Assembly: GCF_036248255.1 (NCBI RefSeq)
Contig: NZ_CP109178.1
Coordinates: 930,001-994,000 of the forward strand
Direction of reading: 5' to 3'
DNA length: 64,000 bases
Source: Streptomyces sp. NBC_01717
GTDB taxonomy: Bacteria > Actinomycetota > Actinomycetes > Streptomycetales > Streptomycetaceae
Part shown: positions 28,876-37,365 of the stretch, one piece after another
How the letters are laid out: each line of letters starts with the position of its first letter
How positions within the stretch are numbered: the first letter of the stretch is position 1
The notes under the pieces: model-generated
Told to the model about the DNA's origin: nothing
The model's input: the letters and a program-made list of their open reading frames with translations, nothing else
The model's database searches: none
Program-made: the position numbers and the translations under genes

Positions 28876-29694
28876 GTGAATCGAGACAGACCCGGCGCCC
28901 GCAGAGTCGTCTTCACGCCCGTCGACACCCTGGCCCGCGTGGATGCCGTCGTACGGCGGCTCGGTGACGCCATCGAACTCGGACTGCTCGCCGACGGCGA
29001 GCAACTGCCCGGCGAGTCCGATCTCGCCGCCCAGCTCGGCGTCTCCACCGTGACCCTGCGGGAAGCCCTGATGGCACTGCGGCAAAGGGGCCTGGTCACC
29101 ACCCGCAGGGGCCGTGGCGGAGGCAGCTTCGTCACCGTGCCCGACGGTCCCGCGGAGGACCGGCTCCTTGCCCGCCTCTCCGACTGGAGCACCGAGGAAC
29201 TCCGCGATCTCGCCGACCACTGGGCAGCCGTCTCGGGTGCCGCCGCACGGCTCGCGGCCCAGCGCACCGAACCCGAGGATCTGCAGCAACTGCAGAGATC
29301 TCTGGGAGAGTTGGTGGAAGCAAATGACTCGGGGGCGCGCAGCCGCATCTTCGGGCGCTTCCATGTCGAGCTGGCCGCCGCCGCCCAGTCCGCCCGGCTG
29401 ACCAGGGAAGAGGTCACTCTCCAGACCGAAGTGGGGGCACTTCTGCGCCTCGTGCTCTGCGAGGACGGGCACCTCAAGGACACAGCGGACCGTCACCACG
29501 CCGTAATCTCAGCCGTGCATGATGGGGCGGACGACCGTGCCAGGGCCCTGGCCGAACAATGCGTGCAGGCCTCCATGGCGCGCCTGATCGAACTCCGCCT
29601 CGGCTCGGCCGACAGTGCGCGCGGTCCCCGTCCGAAGGAGGGCCCCGATGGGCAGCAGTCCCCGTCTCGCAAGCGCCGGAGCGACGGTACTTGA
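28876..29694 (+). CDS. GntR/FadR-family transcriptional regulator (FCD type)
   Basis: 272 residues from GTG preceded by AAGGTGG; GTG codons at 28867 and 28870 are alternatives. The N-terminal winged helix has the GntR pattern LPGESDLAAQLGVSTVTLREAL, then LRQRGLVTTRRGRGGGSFV as the wing. Residues ~105-235 form an all-helical FCD effector domain (ELRDLADHWAAVSGAAARLAA, FHVELAAAAQS, DRHHAVISAVHDGADDRARALAE), where His and Asp residues often hold a metal and a small acid. It is divergent from the polyamine importer and overlaps the downstream Cache gene by 47 bp. It most likely controls both transcription units. Confidence 0.9.
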   Translation: MNRDRPGARRVVFTPVDTLARVDAVVRRLGDAIELGLLADGEQLPGESDLAAQLGVSTVTLREALMALRQRGLVTTRRGRGGGSFVTVPDGPAEDRLLARLSDWSTEELRDLADHWAAVSGAAARLAAQRTEPEDLQQLQRSLGELVEANDSGARSRIFGRFHVELAAAAQSARLTREEVTLQTEVGALLRLVLCEDGHLKDTADRHHAVISAVHDGADDRARALAEQCVQASMARLIELRLGSADSARGPRPKEGPDGQQSPSRKRRSDGT

Positions 29695-30439
29695 CGAGCC
29701 GGCGGTCGCCGACGCCGCCGCCCGTGTCCGAGACGCGCTCGAAGGAGTCTTCGACGCTGTGGGCAGGACCGCCACGGACACGGAGGCGGTGCTCGCCTCG
29801 GTCGTAGCGGACGGCCGTCGGCCGGTCTCGGCCGATCTGGCCGCGCTCCGTCCCGGCCTGCACGGCTGTCTCGCCCGGTACGACCTCGTCTCGGGGATCG
29901 GCTTCGTGGCGGCGCCAGGACTGCTCGACGACGTACCGGCGTGGCTCGAGTGGTGGCAGACCACCGTGGACGGCGCCGTGCATCCGCTGTTGCTCGACCT
30001 GGACCCGGAGCACTCGGCGTACTCCGACTACACCCACTGGGACTGGTTCACCCTGCCGCGCGACACCGGACAGCGGGCGGTCGCGGGACCGTACGTCGAC
30101 TACCTCTGCTCCGACGAGTACAGCCTCACCCTCTCCTCGCCGGTGACGATCGAGGGACGCTTCGTGGGAGTGGCCGCCGCAGACGTCTACCTGCGGCGCT
30201 TCGAAGCGGTCGTCATGCCCCTGCTCCAACGCCTGCCGGGACCCGCCCGCCTGGTCAACGCGCGCGGCCGGGTCGCCGCCTCCACCGACCCCCACCACCT
30301 GGTCGGATCGCTCACCAAGGGCCCGGACTTCGCGGCGGTACTGGCGGGATCGGCCGACGGCGCCGAACACGGCGGGCTGCAACTGCGCCCCTGCCAGGGC
30401 GTCCCCCTGATCCTGATGACGACGGCGCCCTCGGCATGA
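29648..30439 (+). CDS. soluble Cache-domain protein
   Basis: 263 residues from the ATG preceded by GAAGGAGG, so translation starts inside the end of the GntR gene (47-bp overlap), which implies coupling. Residues ~35-200 have the Cache sensor pattern: a long helix (VADAAARVRDALEGVFDAVGRT), then DLVSGIGFVAAPGLLDDVP, YVDYLCSDEYSLTLSSPVTI, and EGRFVGVAAADVYLRRFEAVV, where the last Asp and the Tyr/Trp residues resemble ligand-contact positions of dCache domains. There is no signal peptide, membrane helix or output domain. Cache domains usually sense extracellular amino acids, amines or sugars in receptors. A free cytoplasmic version beside a polyamine importer and GntR regulator suggests an intracellular ligand sensor or an effector-binding partner of the regulator. 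Confidence 0.75.
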   Translation: MGSSPRLASAGATVLDEPAVADAAARVRDALEGVFDAVGRTATDTEAVLASVVADGRRPVSADLAALRPGLHGCLARYDLVSGIGFVAAPGLLDDVPAWLEWWQTTVDGAVHPLLLDLDPEHSAYSDYTHWDWFTLPRDTGQRAVAGPYVDYLCSDEYSLTLSSPVTIEGRFVGVAAADVYLRRFEAVVMPLLQRLPGPARLVNARGRVAASTDPHHLVGSLTKGPDFAAVLAGSADGAEHGGLQLRPCQGVPLILMTTAPSA

Positions 30440-30445
30440 GGCAGG

Positions 30446-30465
30446 CCCCGCGCATCGTTGCGGGG
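30446..30465 (+). terminator. short hairpin after Cache gene
   Basis: CCCCGC and GCGGGG arms around an 8-base loop lie 6 bp after the Cache stop, between convergent genes. A short stem without a T-run; a weak terminator. Confidence 0.35.
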
Positions 30466-30548
30466 TGACATCTGCGACGGGTTCGGTCGACCGATGCAGG
30501 AGCCGCATGGGCGGTCACCGGCCTGCCCCCTCCCCCGCCGCTGAGCGG

Positions 30549-32672
30549 TCAGGGAACCCGGATCAGGTGTACCGCCGCGCTCGCCCAGTCGCCGGGCGGC
30601 AGCTCGGGCTGCATCCCGTACTCCCGGAGCACGGTCGCGGAGTGGACCGTGCCGGTGCGGGCATCGCGGTAGCGGGCGGCGGGATCGAGGCCGGCCAGCC
30701 GGAGCGGACGTGACGGCCTGCCATGTGGTGATGCCCGCTGCCAGACGAGCAGGAGTGTCTCGCTGCCGTCGGCGGCGAGGTACTGCGTCGCGGCCGGTCC
30801 GTCGTCGACCGGGGCTCGCAGCCGGTGCTGTGTGCCGTGCTGCACGAGGTGACGTACCCCCTTGTACTCGGCGACCAGGCCGGCACCCTCGGCCAGTTCG
30901 GCGTCGGACCAGCGGGAGAGGTCGCCGCCGATGCCCAGGGCTCCGGCCATCGCCACATGGAAGCGGAAGCGCAGAGGGACAGAGCGGCCGGTGAGCTGGT
31001 TGGGCACATCGGTCACCCAGGCGGCCATGGTCCGTGCCGGGTAGAGCTGGCTGTATCCGTGCTGGATGGCGACGCGGTCCGCGGCGTCGGTGTTGTCCGA
31101 GGGCCAGGCCTGGTCGGTGCGGGCCAGAATGCCCAGGTCCACCCGCCCTCCGCCACCGGAGCACGCCTCGATGCGTAGGTGGGGATGATCGGCGCGGAGC
31201 CGGTCGACGACGTCGTAGAGGTGGTGGACGTATGTCGTCCACACCTCGTCGGCCCCGTCCGCCCGGTCCGGCCAGCCGGCTTCGCTGATCGCGCGGTTCA
31301 TGTCCCACTTCAGGAAGTCGATGCCGTGGTCGCCGACCAGCCGGGTGAGCCATCCGTACGCCCACTCGGCGACGTCGTGACGGGCGAAGTTGAGGACCAG
31401 CTGGTTGCGCAGCTCGGTACGGGTGCGGTGGGGGAAGTGAAGCACCCAGTCCGGGTGCTTGCGGTAGAGGTCGCTGTCCGGGCTGACCATCTCCGGCTCC
31501 ACCCAGAGGCCGAAGCGCATGCCGAGCCGGTGCACCTCCTCGGCCAGGGGCGTCAGCCCTCCAGGAAAACGGTCCGGGGTCGGTGTCCAGTCACCGAGTC
31601 CGGCCTCTTCGCTGCGGCGTGCCCCGAACCATCCGTCGTCCATGACGTAGAGCTCCACGCCGAGCGCCGCCGCCCGGGCGGCCAGCGCCTTCTGACCCGC
31701 TTCGTCGACGTCGAACCCGGTCGCCTCCCAGGAGTTGTAGAGGACCGGCCGGATCTCCTGGGGGTGCGGCAGTACGTGGGCGAGGGTGTACGCGTGCCAG
31801 GCCCGGCTCGCCGCACCGAAGCCGCCCTCGCAGTAGAGCCCGGCGTGGACCGGGGTGGTGTATTCCTGACCGGGGCCGAGCGGGAGGGACGGGCCCTCGT
31901 GGCCCGCGCCGGCGGTGAAGCCCGCACGCCCGTCGGGGGTGCGCTGCACGGTGATGCGCCAGCTGCCGCTCCAGGCCAGCGCCGCGCTCCACACCTGACC
32001 GTGGTTCTCGGTCGCGTCGCCCGCGTCGAGCATCACCCAGGGGTTCGCGTGGTGACTGGTGATACCTCGTCTGCTGGTGAGGACTGTTTCGCCGAACGGC
32101 AGCGTTTCCCTGCGGAGTTGAGTCTCGGCCGACCACTGGCCGGTGACGTGGCTCAGCCGGTAGTCGTCCCGCAGCGGCAGGGTCCAGGCGGCGGAGTCCG
32201 CGCGCTGGAGCACGACGGGGGCGTCGCCGTCGTTGCGCAGCACGGTCCAGCGTTCGATGACGTCGCTGTCGTCGTGCACCCGGTAGTGGAGTGCCACCCG
32301 GAGGGGGTGGAGGCGGTCGCGGAAGTCCAGGACCAGCTCGGTCGAGCCCGGCGCCGGCTCGTGGACGCGGTGCCCGGTGGCCTGCCATTCGAAGGCGCGG
32401 GTGCCGTCGGCGAAGCGCACCTGCAGCGAAGGGGGTCCGTACCGCGGTCCGCCGTCGACCGGAAGTTCGTCACCGACGGACGGCCGTCCCTCGAAGCTGC
32501 TGGCCGGGGGGGCCGGCTCGGTGACGAACTCCTGGACCTCCTCGAGCGTCAGCGCGGGTCCCCACGCAAGGTGGCAGGGCGCTCCCGTCGCATCGATCCG
32601 TAGCGCGTACGAGGTGCGCGGGGTGGAGAGCAGCCAGACCCCGGTGTCGGAGGCGAAGGCGATCACAGGCAT
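30549..32672 (-). CDS. GH36 alpha-galactosidase (intracellular)
   Basis: 707 residues; ATG preceded by GTGAGGAT. The N-terminal beta-supersandwich (1-~330) is followed by the catalytic barrel opening VLYNSWEATGFDVDE and LYVMDDGWFGAR. The nucleophile is Asp457 in FLKWDMNRAISE and the acid/base Asp526 in WPSDNTDAADR. A C-terminal beta domain ends ASAAVHLIRVP. It has no signal peptide, so it removes terminal alpha-linked galactose from imported oligosaccharides. It is divergent from the ROK regulator, and the 178-bp gap carries the predicted ROK operator. It is therefore part of the same sugar regulon. Confidence 0.93.
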   Translation of the reverse strand: MPVIAFASDTGVWLLSTPRTSYALRIDATGAPCHLAWGPALTLEEVQEFVTEPAPPASSFEGRPSVGDELPVDGGPRYGPPSLQVRFADGTRAFEWQATGHRVHEPAPGSTELVLDFRDRLHPLRVALHYRVHDDSDVIERWTVLRNDGDAPVVLQRADSAAWTLPLRDDYRLSHVTGQWSAETQLRRETLPFGETVLTSRRGITSHHANPWVMLDAGDATENHGQVWSAALAWSGSWRITVQRTPDGRAGFTAGAGHEGPSLPLGPGQEYTTPVHAGLYCEGGFGAASRAWHAYTLAHVLPHPQEIRPVLYNSWEATGFDVDEAGQKALAARAAALGVELYVMDDGWFGARRSEEAGLGDWTPTPDRFPGGLTPLAEEVHRLGMRFGLWVEPEMVSPDSDLYRKHPDWVLHFPHRTRTELRNQLVLNFARHDVAEWAYGWLTRLVGDHGIDFLKWDMNRAISEAGWPDRADGADEVWTTYVHHLYDVVDRLRADHPHLRIEACSGGGGRVDLGILARTDQAWPSDNTDAADRVAIQHGYSQLYPARTMAAWVTDVPNQLTGRSVPLRFRFHVAMAGALGIGGDLSRWSDAELAEGAGLVAEYKGVRHLVQHGTQHRLRAPVDDGPAATQYLAADGSETLLLVWQRASPHGRPSRPLRLAGLDPAARYRDARTGTVHSATVLREYGMQPELPPGDWASAAVHLIRVP

Positions 32673-32795
32673 TGATCCTCACGTTCAGGTTGCGCCACGA
32701 AGGCAGTCGGCAGCCAACTGCTCCTTTGATCAGCTGTCAACCCCTCTGGACAGTATGGGATTTGCATGCTTCTTCCACACTGAGTTGAGATTTCT

Positions 32796-32812
32796 AAAGA
32801 GCCTGGTTCTTT
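32796..32812. promoter_or_regulatory. predicted ROK operator (17-bp near-palindrome)
   Basis: AAAGAGCC-T-GGTTCTTT is symmetric at seven of eight paired positions. It is AT-rich against the background, lies two bases upstream of the -35 of the ROK-headed operon and between the divergent alpha-galactosidase and regulator genes. Placement and symmetry fit an autoregulated sugar-responsive repressor site. Confidence 0.6.
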
Positions 32813-32814
32813 TA

Positions 32815-32844
32815 TTGACAGCAGAAAAGAACACCCTCTACGTT
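32815..32844 (+). promoter_or_regulatory. promoter of ROK-sugar operon, leaderless
   Basis: TTGACA (32815-32820), 18-base spacer, TACGTT (32839-32844), then six bases to the ATG at 32851. A consensus -35 with a TANNNT -10 placed so close to the start predicts transcription beginning at the start codon. Confidence 0.6.
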
Positions 32845-32850
32845 TCGGCC

Positions 32851-34026
32851 ATGCACTCGCCGCCCCGTACCGAGGCAGTCCCGGTTCCGACGCCGGCCGC
32901 TTCTCTGGTCTTCACCACCACGCTGTCCCACGGCCCGCTCACCCGGGCCGAGATCGGCCGGCGGACCGACCTGTCACCGGCCGCGGTCACCAAGGCCGTA
33001 CGGCCCCTGATGGCGGCCGGTTATCTCGTCGAGGGCGTGGACGAGGAGGCACCGCCGTCTCTCGGGCGGCCCGCCAACCTCGTACGGGTGGACGGCGGCC
33101 GCGCGCTGTTCATCGGGGTCAAGGTCACCGGGGACGAGATCATCGCGGTCCTCACCGACCTGTGCTGCCGCATCCGGGTCGCCCGGCACGTCCGGATCAC
33201 CACCCGTGATCCCGGCGCCGTGCTCTCCTCGACCGCCGCCCTCGTGCAGGAACTCCTCACGGAGGCCGACGGTTTCGGGGTCCGGGTGAGCGGCATGGGT
33301 CTCGCGGTGTCCGGAGATGTGGACCGCGCCGCCGGGGTGGTCCGCTACTCACCGTTCCTTGACTGGCGCGACGTACCGCTCGCCGAGCTGGCGCAGGCCG
33401 TGACGGGTCTGCCCGTCACGGTCGACAACGACGTCCGGGCCCTGACGGTTGCCGAGCAGTGGTTCGGGGCCGGGGTGGGAGTGCCGGACTTCGCGCTGGT
33501 GACCGTCGGTGCGGGCATCGGCTGCGGTCTTGTGGTGCACGGCAGGGTGGTCTCCGGTGCGCACGGGGTGGCCGGCGAGATCGGGCATCTGTCCATCGAC
33601 CCGCAGGGACCTCCGTGCCACTGCGGCAACACCGGGTGTGTGGAAGCCATCGCCGGTGACGCGGCGATCGTCCGCCGGGTCGGCGAGGTGACCGGACTGT
33701 CCGTCACCGACTCCGCGCAGGCCCTCGAACTCGCGCACCGTGGCGATCCCGGGGCCCGGGAGGTCTACGCACGGGCCGGGGAGGCCATCGGACGGGCCAT
33801 CGGGGCCGTCGTCAATGTCCTCGGACCCCAGCGGGTGATCATCTCGGGCGAGGGCCTGGCGGCGTACGACCTGTTCGCCGAGCAGATCCGCGACACCTTC
33901 GCCGCCGCCGCCTTCGGTACCGCCGCCCAGTGCGACGTGATGACACGTCCGCTGCCCTTCGAGGAGTGGGCGCGCGGGGCCGCGGCGACCGCGATCCAGT
34001 CCTTCATCGGTACAGAACACGTATGA
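32851..34026 (+). CDS. ROK-family transcriptional repressor
   Basis: 391 residues. I start at the ATG placed by the leaderless promoter; the frame is open far upstream through the intergenic region but without signals. Residues ~30-65 form a winged helix (LTRAEIGRRTDLSPAAVTKAVRPL). The rest is a ROK fold with the signature GEIGHLSIDPQGPPCHCGNTGC, whose His and Cys residues bind zinc. The ATP-binding DxGGT loop of sugar kinases is replaced by GVKVTGDEI, so it is a regulator and not a kinase. It heads the sugar operon and is divergent from GH36; the inducer is presumably galactose or a related sugar released by the encoded enzymes. Confidence 0.9.
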   Translation: MHSPPRTEAVPVPTPAASLVFTTTLSHGPLTRAEIGRRTDLSPAAVTKAVRPLMAAGYLVEGVDEEAPPSLGRPANLVRVDGGRALFIGVKVTGDEIIAVLTDLCCRIRVARHVRITTRDPGAVLSSTAALVQELLTEADGFGVRVSGMGLAVSGDVDRAAGVVRYSPFLDWRDVPLAELAQAVTGLPVTVDNDVRALTVAEQWFGAGVGVPDFALVTVGAGIGCGLVVHGRVVSGAHGVAGEIGHLSIDPQGPPCHCGNTGCVEAIAGDAAIVRRVGEVTGLSVTDSAQALELAHRGDPGAREVYARAGEAIGRAIGAVVNVLGPQRVIISGEGLAAYDLFAEQIRDTFAAAAFGTAAQCDVMTRPLPFEEWARGAAATAIQSFIGTEHV

Positions 34027-34035
34027 GGAGCAGTA

Positions 34036-35349
34036 ATGACGATGCAGAGCCGCATCTTGTCGCCCGTCACCGATCCCAGCCGCCGCACGGTGGTCCGGGG
34101 CACGCTCGGAGTCGGCGCCGCCGCACTGGCCGCGCCACTGCTGACGGCCTGCGGCGGTGGTCCGTCGGCCGACCCGAAGACGGTGACCTTCGGGTCCAAC
34201 GGAGCAGATGCCACACCCAAGTCCGCCTACGCGGCGGTGACGAGTGCCTTCACCAAGGACAGCGGTCTCAAGGTCAAGACGAACACCGTCGACCACGACA
34301 CGTTCCAGAAGAGCATCTCCACCTATCTCCAGGGCACTCCGGACGACGTCTTCACCTGGTTCGCGGGCTACCGCATGCAGTACTTCGCCAAGAAGGGGCT
34401 CGCCCGACCGCTCGACGACGTCTGGGACACCATAGGTTCCGGCTTCAGCGACGCCGCGAAGCAGCTCTCCAAGGGCGAGGACGGCAAGTACTACTTCGTC
34501 CCGCTGTACAACTACCCGTGGGCCGTCTTCTATCGCAAGAGCGTGTTCAAGGAGCGCGGGTACGAACCGCCCCGCACCTGGAGCGAATTCACCGCTCTGG
34601 CCAAGCAGATGAAGAAGGACGGCCTGTCGCCGATCGCCTCCGGATACGGCGGGGGCGACAGCTGGTCCATCCTCGGCGCCTTCGACTATCTGAATCTGCG
34701 GGCCAACGGATACGACTTCCACATGTCGCTCATGCGGGGTGAGGTCTCCTGGACCGACCGCCGCACGAGCCGGACCCTGGACCTGTGGCGTGAGCTCAGC
34801 CCCTACTACCAGCAGGGCGCGGGCGGCCGCTCATGGCAGGACGCCGCTCAGTCACTGCTCGACAAGAAGTCCGGCATGGCGGTCATCGGGCTGTTCCTGG
34901 GACAGCAGATCACCGACGAGAAGCTGCGCGCGGACATCGACTTCTTCGCCTTCCCGGAGATCGACGCAGCCCACGGCCAGGACACGGTCGAGGCACCCAC
35001 CGACGGGTTCATGCTCAGCCGCAAGCCGAAGAACGAGAAGGGCGCAGCCCGCCTCCTCGAGTTCCTCGGCAGCGCCCAGGCGGAGAACCTGTACATGGGG
35101 GCCGACCCGAGCAATGTCGCCGTCCACTCCGCTGCGGACACCGGTTCGTACAACGCCCTGCAGAAGAAGTCGGCGGAACTCATCGCCTCGGCGAAGCACA
35201 TCACGCAGTTCGGCGACCGCGACAGCGACCCGGGCTTCGTCTCCACCGTCGTACTGCCGGGTCTGGCTCAGTGGCTGGGCCACCCCGACGACGGCTCGGC
35301 CCTGCTGAAGAAGATCGAGTCCCAGCGCTCGCGCTTCTTCACGGCCTGA
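34036..35349 (+). CDS. sugar ABC transporter substrate-binding lipoprotein
   Basis: 437 residues; start after AGGAGCAG, nine bases past the ROK stop. The signal has a twin arginine (SRRTVVRG) and a lipobox with Cys39 (LTAC), so it is probably a Tat-exported lipoprotein. The mature part is a family-1 solute-binding fold: VFTWFAGYRMQYFAKKGLARPL, YNYPWAVFYRKSVFKERGYEPP, TWSEFTALAKQMK, GMAVIGLFLGQQI. It binds an oligosaccharide for the two permeases downstream. No ATPase gene is present in the operon; actinomycete sugar importers of this class commonly share the MsiK ATPase. Confidence 0.92.
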   Translation: MTMQSRILSPVTDPSRRTVVRGTLGVGAAALAAPLLTACGGGPSADPKTVTFGSNGADATPKSAYAAVTSAFTKDSGLKVKTNTVDHDTFQKSISTYLQGTPDDVFTWFAGYRMQYFAKKGLARPLDDVWDTIGSGFSDAAKQLSKGEDGKYYFVPLYNYPWAVFYRKSVFKERGYEPPRTWSEFTALAKQMKKDGLSPIASGYGGGDSWSILGAFDYLNLRANGYDFHMSLMRGEVSWTDRRTSRTLDLWRELSPYYQQGAGGRSWQDAAQSLLDKKSGMAVIGLFLGQQITDEKLRADIDFFAFPEIDAAHGQDTVEAPTDGFMLSRKPKNEKGAARLLEFLGSAQAENLYMGADPSNVAVHSAADTGSYNALQKKSAELIASAKHITQFGDRDSDPGFVSTVVLPGLAQWLGHPDDGSALLKKIESQRSRFFTA

Positions 35350-35370
35350 TCCGGACCTGGAAGGTTCACC

Positions 35371-36351
35371 ATGTCCTCCGTACGCTCGGCGCCTCCCGCC
35401 GCCCCTCCCCGGGCGCCCGCCCCGGCGCGCCCCGACGCGCCGCGTGCCCGCCCCCGGCCGCTGCGGCTCGGCCGCGGTGACCGCCTCTTCCTCACGGTCA
35501 TCGTCGGCGTTCCGCTGCTCGCCCTGCTGGTCTTCGTCTGGCTGCCGGCCCTGGCCTCCGTAGGACTGTCCTTCACCAGCTGGGACGGCATCGAACCGAG
35601 CGACATCCGCTGGGTCGGCCTGGACAACTACCAGGAGATCTTCACCAATTACCCGCCGTTCTGGCCCGCGGTGCAGCACAACGTCATCTGGCTGCTGTTC
35701 ACGGCGCTGCTGCCCACCCCGTTCGGCATCTTCCTCGCATACCAGCTCGACCGGAAGATCAGGTTCACCCGCTTCTACCAGACTGCGATCTTCCTGCCCA
35801 TGGTGCTCTCGCTCGCCGTGGTCGGCTTCATCTGGGAGATCATCTACAACCCCGACAACGGACTTCTCAACGGCGTCCTGAACGGGGCGGCACCCGGCCA
35901 CCACATCGACTGGCTGGGCGATCCGGACCTCAATCTGTGGGCCGTCCTCATCGCCTCGGCCTGGCGGCACACCGGCTACATCATGATCCTCTATCTGGCC
36001 GGTCTGAAGGGCTTCGACCCCGCGCTGAAGGAAGCGGCCTCGCTCGACGGCGCTAACGGACGCCAGACGTTCCTGAGGGTGGTCTTCCCGGCACTCAAGC
36101 CGGTCAACATCATCATTCTCGTCGTCACCGTCATGGAGTCGCTGCGGGCGTTCGACATCGTGTACGTGCTCGGCGGTGGTGTCGGCAGCAAGCCCGGCAT
36201 GGAGCTCCTGTCGCTCCTGATCACCGACAACATCATCGGTGAGTCCAGCCACATCGGTTACGGCTCCGCACTCGCGGTCGTCCTGCTCATCGTCTCGCTG
36301 CTCGCCATCGGGACCTTCCTTGCCCAGACCTTCCGCAAGGAGGACCAGTGA
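35371..36351 (+). CDS. sugar ABC transporter permease (MalF/UgpA-like)
   Basis: 326 residues. A Pro/Ala-rich cytoplasmic head (~45 residues) precedes six helices, the first LFLTVIVGVPLLALLVFVWL. The EAA docking loop is LKEAASLDGANGRQTFLRVVFPAL. The stop overlaps the next gene's GTG by 4 bp, indicating translational coupling. It forms the channel with the second permease. Confidence 0.92.
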   Translation: MSSVRSAPPAAPPRAPAPARPDAPRARPRPLRLGRGDRLFLTVIVGVPLLALLVFVWLPALASVGLSFTSWDGIEPSDIRWVGLDNYQEIFTNYPPFWPAVQHNVIWLLFTALLPTPFGIFLAYQLDRKIRFTRFYQTAIFLPMVLSLAVVGFIWEIIYNPDNGLLNGVLNGAAPGHHIDWLGDPDLNLWAVLIASAWRHTGYIMILYLAGLKGFDPALKEAASLDGANGRQTFLRVVFPALKPVNIIILVVTVMESLRAFDIVYVLGGGVGSKPGMELLSLLITDNIIGESSHIGYGSALAVVLLIVSLLAIGTFLAQTFRKEDQ

Positions 36352-37271
36352 CGTCGACCGTCACACCGCCGGCCGCCGGCCCGCGCAGCCGCCGTGCACC
36401 GCTCCCGGACGCGGGTTCTTCGCGCCCGAGGCGACAGACCGGACGGCATGTGCTGCTCGGCGGGATCGCCTTCCTGTGGCTCGTCCCGCTGCTGTGGGCG
36501 GTGTACACCTCGCTGCGGCCCTATTCGGACACCAGCAGGCACGGCTACCTCTCCCTGCCGCACAGTCTCGGCTTCGAGAACTTCGGCACCGCCTGGCGCC
36601 AGTCGGGGATGCCGCACTTCTTCTGGAACTCCGTCCTGATCACCGTTCCGGCGGTCCTCGGCACGCTGCTCTTCTCCGCCGCGGTGGCCTTCTTCGTCTC
36701 CCGGTTCGACTTCCGCTGGAACGTCGTCCTGCTGATGCTCTTCACCGCAGGCAACCTGCTCCCCGCCCAGGTGCTGATCACCCCGCTGTACCGGCTCTAC
36801 CTGCTGATCCCGCTGCCCGGCTGGATGAGCGACTCGTTCCTGCTCTACAACTCGGTGTGGGGCATCATCGTCATCCACATCGCCTACCAGTGCGGCTTCT
36901 GCACCTTCGTCCTCAGCAACTACATGCGGACGATCCCGAAGGAGATCACGGAGGCGGCGCTGGTGGACGGCGCCCCGGTGTGGCGCCAGTTCTTCCAGAT
37001 CGTGCTGCCGCTGTGCCGTCCCGCGTTCGCGGCGCTCGCCACCCTCGAATCGATCTGGATCTACAACGACTTCTTCTGGTCGCTCGCCCTGATCGAGACC
37101 GGCGACAAACGCCCGATCACCTCGGCACTCGCCAACCTCCAGGGCCAGTACTTCACCAATCCCAACCTCATCGCGGCCGGCGCACTGATGACCGCGATCC
37201 CGACGCTGCTCGTGTACTTCGCGCTCCAGCGCCAGTTCATCAGCGGACTCACCCTCGGTTCGGGCAAGTAG
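36348..37271 (+). CDS. sugar ABC transporter permease (MalG/UgpE-like)
   Basis: 307 residues from GTG, overlapping the previous stop. Six helices follow a basic head; the first is LLGGIAFLWLVPLLWAVYTSL. The EAA loop is ITEAALVDGAPVWRQFFQIVLPL. The C terminus ends QRQFISGLTLGSGK as in the MalG family. The gene completes the importer; glycosidase genes follow 94 bp later. Confidence 0.92.
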   Translation: MTSTVTPPAAGPRSRRAPLPDAGSSRPRRQTGRHVLLGGIAFLWLVPLLWAVYTSLRPYSDTSRHGYLSLPHSLGFENFGTAWRQSGMPHFFWNSVLITVPAVLGTLLFSAAVAFFVSRFDFRWNVVLLMLFTAGNLLPAQVLITPLYRLYLLIPLPGWMSDSFLLYNSVWGIIVIHIAYQCGFCTFVLSNYMRTIPKEITEAALVDGAPVWRQFFQIVLPLCRPAFAALATLESIWIYNDFFWSLALIETGDKRPITSALANLQGQYFTNPNLIAAGALMTAIPTLLVYFALQRQFISGLTLGSGK

Positions 37272-37365
37272 CGAACCCTGTCCCGCGCTGCGCAGCCCTG
37301 CACGCAACCGGAACACCGCACCACTGCCGAATCCCTTCGCCGAGAAAGCAATGAGGTCCCCTCTC

